The notes beneath the pieces were generated by a model that saw only the letters and a list, made by a program, of their open reading frames with translations, was not told the DNA's origin and did no database searches. A stretch of DNA of 64,000 nt from Bacteroidota bacterium. Lineage in GTDB: Bacteria > Bacteroidota > Bacteroidia > Flavobacteriales > Flavobacteriaceae. Location: positions 62,001 to 126,000 of the forward strand of contig JAQCDS010000004.1 in NCBI GenBank assembly GCA_027620655.1, given 5' to 3'. Positions within the stretch are counted from its first letter, which is position 1; each line of letters begins with the position of its first letter. Positions 56,684 through 64,000 of the stretch are shown one piece after another. The translations under genes were made by a program, and so were the position numbers.

Positions 56684-59314
56684 ATGAGTATCCCATCAAA
56701 ATATGATGCACAACAGGTAGAGCAGAAGTGGTATGACTATTGGATGAAACACCAATATTTTCATTCAAAACCAGATGAAAGAACGCCCTATACCATAGTT
56801 ATTCCACCACCAAATGTGACTGGAGTACTGCATATGGGTCATATGCTAAATAATACCATTCAGGATGTATTGATTAGACGTGCACGACTTATGGGCAGAA
56901 ATGCCTGTTGGGTGCCTGGTACCGATCATGCGTCTATTGCAACTGAAGCCAAAGTTGTTGCAAAACTTAAAGAACAAGAGATCAATAAAAATGATTTATC
57001 CAGAGAAGAATTTATGAGTCATGCTTGGGACTGGACCAACGAGTATGGTGGGGTGATTCTAAATCAATTAAAAAAACTTGGGTGTTCATGCGACTGGGAA
57101 CGTACGAAATTTACGCTAGACGATGACATGAGTGAATCGGTGATCTCTGTATTTGTAGATTTATTTAATAAAGGACTTATATACAGAGGATACCGCATGG
57201 TAAATTGGGATCCAAAAGCACAAACAACCCTCTCTGATGAAGAAGTTATTTATGAAGAGCGTCAAGGGAATCTTTATCATATTGAATACGCCATTGAAGG
57301 TAGAGATGAAAGAATCACTATTGCCACCACACGACCAGAAACTATTTTGGGTGATTCAGCAATATGTATCAATCCAAACGATGAACGTTTTTATCATTTA
57401 AAAGGTAAAAAAGCAATTGTTCCCTTGTGTAATAGAGTCATTCCAATTATCGAGGATGAATATGTTGATATGGAGTTTGGAACAGGCTGTTTAAAAGTTA
57501 CCCCTGCACATGATGAAAATGATAAGGTATTGGGGGACAAACACCAATTGGAGGTTATTGATATTTTTAATGCAGATGCAACGCTAAATAGCTATGGCTT
57601 ACATTACGAAGGCAAAGATCGTTTTGTAGTTCGTAAAGAAATTTCTAAAGAACTAGAAGCCAAAGGGTTTTTGATAAAAATAGAACAACACACCCATAAG
57701 GTTGGCACTTCGGAGCGTACCAAAGTTGTTATAGAACCACGCCTATCCGACCAATGGTTTTTAAAAATGGAAGACTTGGCAAAACCTGCTTTGGATGCTG
57801 TTTTGAAAGATGAAACTATAAAATTATTTCCAAAAAAATTCAATAACACCTACCGCCATTGGATGGAAAACATTCGCGATTGGAATATTTCTAGACAATT
57901 ATTTTGGGGACAACAAATTCCAGCCTATTATTTTGGGGATGGTAAAGATGATTTTGTTGTTGCCAAAACAAAAGAGGAAGCACTCAAATTGGCTCAAAAT
58001 AAATCACAAAATTCTGCCATTCAGCTTGACGATTTAAGACAAGATTCAGATGTTTTAGATACATGGTTTTCGTCTTGGTTATGGCCAATTTCAGTTTTTG
58101 ACGGGATAAGAAATCCTGAAAATGAGGAAATTAATTATTATTATCCAACAAATGATTTGGTTACAGGCCCAGATATTTTATTCTTTTGGGTTGCAAGAAT
58201 GATTGTTGCTGGTTTTGAGTTTAAAGATGAAAAACCTTTTGAAAATGTTTATTTAACAGGTTTGGTACGCGACAAACAACGCCGAAAAATGAGTAAATCT
58301 TTAGGTAATTCACCAGATGCATTACATCTTATAGAACAATTTGGAGCCGATGGTGTTCGCGTTGGACTTTTGTTAAGTTCTGCTGCGGGGAATGATCTGT
58401 TGTTTGACGAAGCACTTTGTCAGCAAGGAAAAGGATTTGGAAATAAAATTTGGAATGCATTTCGTCTTATTCAAGGTTGGGAAGTTGCTGATATTGAGCA
58501 ACCCAAATATGTAAAAACTGCTTTAGATTGGTATGCTTCAAATTTTCAAAAAGTACTTAGCGAAATCGAAGATCACTTTTGTAAATACCGTTTGAGCGAT
58601 GCACTGATGTCTGTTTATAAATTGGTATGGGATGATTTTTGTTCATGGTTATTAGAAATGATCAAACCTGCTTATGGAGAAGCAATTGATCGAAAAACAT
58701 ATCATCAAGTTGTGGATGTTTTAGAGCAAAATTTAAAAATTTTACATCCTTTTATGCCATTTTTAACTGAAGAAATTTGGCATTATCTGAAGGAACGTAC
58801 TCCAGAGCAAGCGCTCATTGTTTCTAATTGGCCAAGTTCAGAGCCTATTAACACTTCACTATTAGAAGAATTTGAATTTGCTTCGGAAGTGATTTCAGGG
58901 ATAAGAAATTTGAGAAAGGAAAAACAAATTCCATTTAAAACTGCTGTAGAACTTCACGTCATTAATAATGGTGAAAATTCTAAAACTTTTGATGATTTAA
59001 TTTCAAAACTTGGTAATATTTCTACAATTAAGTATACGGATTCAGGTGTTGATAAAGCATTTTCATTTCGTGTAAAATCTAATGAGTATTTTATGGTTGC
59101 AGATATTGCTATCGATTTAGAGGCTGAGGTGTCAAAACTTGAGGAGGAATTGGAATACACTAAGGGATTTTTGAATTCGGTGCGAAAAAAACTTTCAAAC
59201 GAACGTTTTGTTTCCAATGCGCCAGAACAAGTGGTCGCAAGCGAAAAGAAAAAAGAGGCCGATGCTTTAGCTAAAATTGAAACTATTGAGGCGAGTCTAA
59301 AAAACCTGAAATAA
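56684..59314 (+). CDS. valS: Valine--tRNA ligase
   Basis: 876 aa; PPNVTGVLHMGHMLNNTIQD, KMSKSLGNSPD, C-terminal coiled coil. Confidence 0.98.
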   Translation: MSIPSKYDAQQVEQKWYDYWMKHQYFHSKPDERTPYTIVIPPPNVTGVLHMGHMLNNTIQDVLIRRARLMGRNACWVPGTDHASIATEAKVVAKLKEQEINKNDLSREEFMSHAWDWTNEYGGVILNQLKKLGCSCDWERTKFTLDDDMSESVISVFVDLFNKGLIYRGYRMVNWDPKAQTTLSDEEVIYEERQGNLYHIEYAIEGRDERITIATTRPETILGDSAICINPNDERFYHLKGKKAIVPLCNRVIPIIEDEYVDMEFGTGCLKVTPAHDENDKVLGDKHQLEVIDIFNADATLNSYGLHYEGKDRFVVRKEISKELEAKGFLIKIEQHTHKVGTSERTKVVIEPRLSDQWFLKMEDLAKPALDAVLKDETIKLFPKKFNNTYRHWMENIRDWNISRQLFWGQQIPAYYFGDGKDDFVVAKTKEEALKLAQNKSQNSAIQLDDLRQDSDVLDTWFSSWLWPISVFDGIRNPENEEINYYYPTNDLVTGPDILFFWVARMIVAGFEFKDEKPFENVYLTGLVRDKQRRKMSKSLGNSPDALHLIEQFGADGVRVGLLLSSAAGNDLLFDEALCQQGKGFGNKIWNAFRLIQGWEVADIEQPKYVKTALDWYASNFQKVLSEIEDHFCKYRLSDALMSVYKLVWDDFCSWLLEMIKPAYGEAIDRKTYHQVVDVLEQNLKILHPFMPFLTEEIWHYLKERTPEQALIVSNWPSSEPINTSLLEEFEFASEVISGIRNLRKEKQIPFKTAVELHVINNGENSKTFDDLISKLGNISTIKYTDSGVDKAFSFRVKSNEYFMVADIAIDLEAEVSKLEEELEYTKGFLNSVRKKLSNERFVSNAPEQVVASEKKKEADALAKIETIEASLKNLK

Positions 59315-59316
59315 AC

Positions 59317-59610
59317 TTATTTTCTGTAAATTAAATAGTCCTTAGCCAGTTCTATATAACGTTTTTTGGCTTCATTTTGAGTAATATCCTCTACCTGAAA
59401 AAGCGCATTTGTTTTAAATGCATTGATGATGGCTTTACCGCTTTTTGGACGGGAGTAGTCGTTGGTTGCCTTTTTGTAAAACGCATACAATTTTAAAAGT
59501 GTATCTGCAGGAAACGGTTCCTCATGATTGTTGATACTTTCTACAGCAGCTTGAAATTCTTTATCTAAATCTTCATTTATCATCTTAAACTTCTGAAATG
59601 ATACTCTCAC
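59317..59610 (-). CDS. Acyl-CoA-binding protein
   Basis: 97 aa; FQAAVESIN...TLLKLYAFYKKAT...RPKSGKAIINAFK...AKKRYIELAK. Confidence 0.9.
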   Translation of the reverse strand: MRVSFQKFKMINEDLDKEFQAAVESINNHEEPFPADTLLKLYAFYKKATNDYSRPKSGKAIINAFKTNALFQVEDITQNEAKKRYIELAKDYLIYRK

Positions 59611-60232
59611 CGCCTTTTACTTTTTGGTTTAGCTCTACTTTAAGTTTGGTATTCAAAGGTAAAAATAAATCTACTCTAGAACCAAATTTTATAAATCCTG
59701 CATCACTACCTTGAATTACATTTTGGTCTTTTTGAGCATAATTAACAATTCTTCGTGCCAATGCACCGGCAATTTGTCTGTAGAGTACTTTTCCAAACAT
59801 TTTGTTCTCTAGAACTACCGTTGTACGTTCATTTTCTTCACTTGCTTTTGGGTGCCATGCTACCAGATATTTTCCAGGATGGTATTTGCTAAAAAGTACT
59901 TTTCCTCCAATGGGATAGCGTGTTACATGAACATTAATGGGCGACATAAAAATACTAACCTGAAGGCGCTTGTCTTTAAAGTATTCAGTTTCTTCTACTT
60001 CTTCAATAACCACTACTTTTCCATCTACTGGAGAAATGAGATGTGCATCGTTGTGTTTTGTATGTCTTTTAGGATTTCTAAAAAATTGCAAAATCAAAAT
60101 TAAAACAACCAATAATGTAATTTGCAGAGTTTTTACCAGCCATTGGATTTCTATGTTATCAACTAATATAAATAATCCCCCCACAATAAGCAGAGTGATT
60201 ACAATAATTTTTTGGCCTTCTTTATGAAACAT
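59585..60232 (-). CDS. psd: Phosphatidylserine decarboxylase family protein
   Basis: 215 aa; SPVDGKVVVIEEV, FMSPINVHVTRYPIGG, GSDAGFIKFGSRVDLF processing site. Confidence 0.94.
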   Translation of the reverse strand: MFHKEGQKIIVITLLIVGGLFILVDNIEIQWLVKTLQITLLVVLILILQFFRNPKRHTKHNDAHLISPVDGKVVVIEEVEETEYFKDKRLQVSIFMSPINVHVTRYPIGGKVLFSKYHPGKYLVAWHPKASEENERTTVVLENKMFGKVLYRQIAGALARRIVNYAQKDQNVIQGSDAGFIKFGSRVDLFLPLNTKLKVELNQKVKGGESIISEV

Positions 60233-61043
60233 AATGTAATAATCTTAAAAATAAATAAATAAATGGTGCAACAAATATAGCGCTATCTAGACGGTCCAAA
60301 AGACCACCATGTCCTGGCAAAAGGTTACCGCTGTCTTTTACTCCAGCTTGGCGTTTGTATTTGGATTCAATAAGGTCGCCTAAAGTTCCAAAGACACTTA
60401 CTATAACTCCTAGAATCAACCAGTTTGAAAAGAGGAGAATATTAGTAGCTTCAGAAATAAAGTAGCTTCCAACTGCTGTAAAAATCATACCACCAAGAAA
60501 ACCTTCTACTGTTTTTTTTGGCGAAACACTTTCAAATAATTTTTGTTTGCCAAAGTTTTTCCCAATAATATATGCAAAGCTATCATTAATCCAAATGAGC
60601 GCAAAAACACCAATGATGTTTTCTGGGCTATATTGTCCAAAATTATTAGCGATAACCAACAAAAATACTATACCTGCACTGATGTAAAATGTGGTATTGA
60701 TATAGCGATTAGTGAGTAGCTTTGGTAAGCTTTTACTAGAAAATAAATCTCGTATTAAAAAAAGCAAAACAAAAATAGTAACTGTTAGAAGAATTTGTGT
60801 GGTTTCGTTCAAGCCATTAACCGAATTGGTGATAATATCCCAAAACGCAAAAGTGCCAAATAAAATTGAAAAAATTAGGTAAGAAATAATGTTGCGTTGT
60901 TCAATTAATTTGTTGAACTCAAACAAACATAATATTCCAAAAATAAAAAATAAAGCAATGAGTACAAATTGGTATTGTGCAGAACATACTAAAATGCTGA
61001 CAAATAATGCTCCAAATACTATTCTTGTAAAAAGTTCCTTCAA
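60222..61043 (-). CDS. cdsA: Phosphatidate cytidylyltransferase
   Basis: 273 aa; WINDSFAYIIGKNFGKQKLFESVSPKKTVEGFLGG, GDLIESKYKRQAGVKDSGNLLPGHGGLLDRLDS. Confidence 0.97.
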   Translation of the reverse strand: MKELFTRIVFGALFVSILVCSAQYQFVLIALFFIFGILCLFEFNKLIEQRNIISYLIFSILFGTFAFWDIITNSVNGLNETTQILLTVTIFVLLFLIRDLFSSKSLPKLLTNRYINTTFYISAGIVFLLVIANNFGQYSPENIIGVFALIWINDSFAYIIGKNFGKQKLFESVSPKKTVEGFLGGMIFTAVGSYFISEATNILLFSNWLILGVIVSVFGTLGDLIESKYKRQAGVKDSGNLLPGHGGLLDRLDSAIFVAPFIYLFLRLLHYVS

Positions 61044-61050
61044 AATAACG

Positions 61051-61659
61051 TTATAAATCTTCTAGCAAAAGAAGGTATAAATTTTTGGAGCTACTTCCGT
61101 AACTTAAAAAATTATCATCTTCAGCGACTTTAAAATGTTTAATGGTTGTAATGTTTGTAGGAATATTTTTATTGTTATTTGCTTTTATGCCATGGAGACC
61201 TTCCCCAATGGTTTTAACAATTTGACTCGTTGTGGCAAAAACAATAAAATTTTTGGGCAATTCATTTAGTTTTTTTTCTGCAATTTGATTTGATGAAATC
61301 AAAATAGAACCGTCATTTGCAATCAGATACTCACAAGTAGTAAACAGAAAATGACCCTCATTTATGACTTTGGTCGTGTTCCAGTCAAAGTCTTTAAATT
61401 TTTTTTTGAGTTTGTTGTTTAACAACAAAGCAGATTTCTCTTTCCAGTTATTTTCTTCTAATATTTGTTGAAGAAAGTCATAAACTTCATTGATGTTTTC
61501 GCAATAAAGAAACTTACCTCCGTTTTCATTAAAGTTGATGGTAAAAGATTCATCAATAGGAGTGTCTTTTTTTGGTAAAAACTTATTCTCGTCTTCGTTT
61601 TTTTGGTGTTCCTTATCTGATTTTGAGATTGAACCAAATATTTTTCGAAATACACTCAT
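61051..61659 (-). CDS. LUD-domain protein (LutC-like)
   Basis: 202 aa; TCEYLIANDGSILISSNQIAEKKLNELPKNFIVFATTSQIV. Confidence 0.85.
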   Translation of the reverse strand: MSVFRKIFGSISKSDKEHQKNEDENKFLPKKDTPIDESFTINFNENGGKFLYCENINEVYDFLQQILEENNWKEKSALLLNNKLKKKFKDFDWNTTKVINEGHFLFTTCEYLIANDGSILISSNQIAEKKLNELPKNFIVFATTSQIVKTIGEGLHGIKANNNKNIPTNITTIKHFKVAEDDNFLSYGSSSKNLYLLLLEDL

Positions 61660-61741
61660 TGATTGAACTAAGGCTGTTGATTAACTTTGTTTCAAATATA
61701 AAAAATTTAAAATGCCTATAGTTTAAAAAAACATGATTTTT

Positions 61742-63694
61742 TTATTCCTCTTCCTCGCTAGGAATATCTTGAGTTGCGTTTTCTTTTTTATTGTCAAAAG
61801 GTCTTTTTCCAAAAATAGCTTCTAAATTATCTTTAAAAATCACCTCATCTTTTAGCAATACTTCAGCCAACTCAATGAGTTTATCTTTGTTTTTTTCAAG
61901 TAAAGCAATGGCTCGCTGGTATTGTTCTTCTATGATATCTGAAATTTCTTTATCAATAAGCTCAGCAGTTTGCTCACTGTAGGGTTTTGTAAACCCATAT
62001 TCATTCTGACCAGAGGAGTCATAATACGTTAAGTTTCCAACTTTGTCACTCAGGCCATAAACAGTTACCATAGCACGTGCTTGTTTAGTAACTTTTTCCA
62101 AATCGCTTAAAGCTCCGGTTGATATTTTATCAAAAATTACTTTTTCTGCGGCTCTACCTCCAAGTGCTGCACACATCTCATCCAGCATTTGTTCTGGTCG
62201 TACAATAAGGCGTTCTTCGGGCAAATACCATGCAGCTCCCAGAGATCGCCCTCTTGGAACAATTGTCACTTTGACTAGTGGAGCAGCATGTTCTAGCATC
62301 CAACTTACTGTGGCATGACCAGCTTCATGAAAGGCAACTGCTTTTTTCTCTTCTGGAGTAATAATTTTATTTTTCTTTTCTAATCCTCCGATTATTCGAT
62401 CTACAGCATCAAGAAAATCTTGTTTTTCAACGGCTTTTTTGTTGTTTCTAGCAGCAATAAGTGCGGCTTCGTTACAGACGTTTGCAATATCAGCGCCAGA
62501 AAACCCTGGAGTTTGTTTTGATAAGAAATCAGTATCTAAATCTTTAGCTTTTTTCAAAGGCTTCAGGTGGACTTCAAAAATTTCTTTACGCTCTCTAATA
62601 TCAGGTAAATCAACATAAATTTGACGATCAAAACGTCCTGCACGCATCAATGCTTTGTCCAAAACATCTGCCCTGTTTGTAGCGGCTAGTACTATTACAT
62701 TTGTGTTGGATCCAAAACCGTCCATTTCTGTTAAAAGTTGATTCAATGTATTTTCTCGTTCGTCATTTGAACCAGAGAAATTACTTTTTCCACGTGCGCG
62801 TCCAATGGCATCAATTTCATCAATAAAAATAATTGAAGGTGATTTTTCTTTAGCTTGTTTAAATAAGTCACGAACTCTTGAAGCCCCTACACCCACAAAC
62901 ATTTCAACAAAATCTGATCCCGATAGCGAAAAAAATGGTGCTTTTGCTTCACCAGCAACGGCTTTTGCAAGCAAAGTTTTTCCAGTTCCTGGAGGGCCAA
63001 CAAGCAATGCACCTTTTGGTATTTTACCTCCTAAAGCTGTATATTTTTCAGGGTTTTTAAGGAAATCTACAATTTCTTGAACCTCCTCTTTTGCGCCTTC
63101 CAAACCTGCTACATCTTGAAATGTAGTTTTTGTCTCAAGCTTTTCATCAAACAGTTTTGCTTTAGATTTACCAATATTGAAAATCTGTCCGCCTCCACCT
63201 GGACCACCTCCGCCAGAGATTCTACGCATGATAAAAATCCATATTCCAATGATGAGCACAAATGGAATAATAGATAATAAAAGATCGCCAAAAGCATTGG
63301 TTTCTGTTCTAAAGTTTAACTCTGTGTTCAAGTCGCGTTCAAGAATAGTATCTTCCAGCTGTTTTTGAAACAATTGCACATCTCCAAATTCGAACTTATA
63401 ATTTGGTGAAGTCCCTATTGGAATAAGATTTTGCGTTTGAGTTTTGCTGTGGATTTGTTTTTTGGCTGCTTTATCGTTGAGGTAAACTAAAGCTTCACGC
63501 TTATTTACGATTTCAACTTTTTGAACATCTCCATCTTTAAGAAATTTAAAAAACTTAGAAGGTGTTGTAGTGACTCCATCGGATGCGCCAAATCCACCTG
63601 AAAATATGTTGAATACTAAGAATAAACCAATAACGATTCCGTACACCCAATAGGCGTTAAACTTAAAATTCTTTGGATTTTTGTCTTTTGACAT
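61742..63694 (-). CDS. ftsH: ATP-dependent zinc metalloprotease FtsH
   Basis: 650 aa; [33 protein letters not shown] zinc motif. Confidence 0.98.
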   Translation of the reverse strand: MSKDKNPKNFKFNAYWVYGIVIGLFLVFNIFSGGFGASDGVTTTPSKFFKFLKDGDVQKVEIVNKREALVYLNDKAAKKQIHSKTQTQNLIPIGTSPNYKFEFGDVQLFQKQLEDTILERDLNTELNFRTETNAFGDLLLSIIPFVLIIGIWIFIMRRISGGGGPGGGGQIFNIGKSKAKLFDEKLETKTTFQDVAGLEGAKEEVQEIVDFLKNPEKYTALGGKIPKGALLVGPPGTGKTLLAKAVAGEAKAPFFSLSGSDFVEMFVGVGASRVRDLFKQAKEKSPSIIFIDEIDAIGRARGKSNFSGSNDERENTLNQLLTEMDGFGSNTNVIVLAATNRADVLDKALMRAGRFDRQIYVDLPDIRERKEIFEVHLKPLKKAKDLDTDFLSKQTPGFSGADIANVCNEAALIAARNNKKAVEKQDFLDAVDRIIGGLEKKNKIITPEEKKAVAFHEAGHATVSWMLEHAAPLVKVTIVPRGRSLGAAWYLPEERLIVRPEQMLDEMCAALGGRAAEKVIFDKISTGALSDLEKVTKQARAMVTVYGLSDKVGNLTYYDSSGQNEYGFTKPYSEQTAELIDKEISDIIEEQYQRAIALLEKNKDKLIELAEVLLKDEVIFKDNLEAIFGKRPFDNKKENATQDIPSEEEE

Positions 63695-63705
63695 ATAAAA
63701 ATGTT

Positions 63706-64000
63706 TTAGTAGCTTGTTTCTATTTCAGTAATTATTGCATCACCCCAAAGGTTTTCAATGTCATAATATTCTCTTTTATGTTTTTGAAACACATGAATAA
63801 CCACATTGATATAATCCATTAAAATCCACTCTGCGTTTTCTGTTCCCTCTATTTGATAAGGCTTTTCGTGAGCAGCTTTACTGACTTTTTTTTGTATCGA
63901 ATTGACAATTGCATTCACTTGTGTATTAGAATTTCCATCGCAAATAACAAAGTAGTCACACACTGTGTTTTCTATACTTCTTAAATCTAATATGCTAATG
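63706..64000 (-). CDS. rsfS: Ribosome silencing factor RsfS, N-terminus runs off the right edge
   Basis: Minus-strand frame continues to the edge as ISILDLRSIENTVCDYFVICDGNSNTQV...EWILMDYINVVIHVF; the 63963 ORF start is a GTG inside the gene. Confidence 0.93.
   Translation of the reverse strand, partial: ISILDLRSIENTVCDYFVICDGNSNTQVNAIVNSIQKKVSKAAHEKPYQIEGTENAEWILMDYINVVIHVFQKHKREYYDIENLWGDAIITEIETSY

Noticed and set aside
1017-63368. Numerous 60-150 aa ORFs in the track antisense to or inside long genes (for example 1121..1333 +, 4751..5116 +, 41629..41898 +, 62805..63080 +)
   Set aside because: Each lies within a well-supported conserved CDS on another frame, has no recognisable domain, and is expected by chance from codon bias in AT-rich genes.
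1-64000. CRISPR arrays, tRNA/rRNA genes, prophage or intact IS elements
   Set aside because: No regularly spaced repeats, tRNA-like cloverleaf with CCA/TΨC signatures, rRNA sequence, integrase or transposase ORF was seen by eye in the window; a tRNAscan/Infernal run would be needed to be certain.

Overview
This 64 kb window is an AT-rich, gene-dense chromosomal segment from a Bacteroidota genome, almost certainly Flavobacteriaceae. The call rests on protein families such as PorT, a TamA-like lipoprotein, DUF6029, DUF5103 and Omp28, and on TAnnTTTG -7 promoter elements. Most of it is core metabolism and housekeeping: pnp/rpsO, accD, fba, trkAH, a complete nqrABCDEF operon followed by apbE, map, gpmI, lipA, gap, valS, and psd/cdsA/LUD/ftsH/rsfS. 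It also carries a kynurenine-to-2-aminomuconate catabolic operon. I saw no rRNA, tRNA, CRISPR array, prophage or intact transposon. The parts most worth a second look are: (i) a family-2 glycosyltransferase-like gene split by one in-frame TGA at a probable Trp codon, which has also lost its recognisable acidic motifs; (ii) a ParDE-type toxin-antitoxin pair bracketed by perfect 20-bp direct repeats, one of which abuts a GC-rich cloverleaf-like element; (iii) a secreted collagen-like Gly-rich protein; (iv) a zinc-ribbon-family protein in which all four expected Cys are replaced; (v) an Nramp-fold transporter lacking the DPGN and MPH metal motifs; (vi) a DUF6029/TlpA/Omp28 cluster rich in CxxC-like motifs; and (vii) a 16-bp operator-like palindrome directly upstream of kynU. 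No clearly new multi-gene system is proven. Everything here is by-eye reading without database searches.
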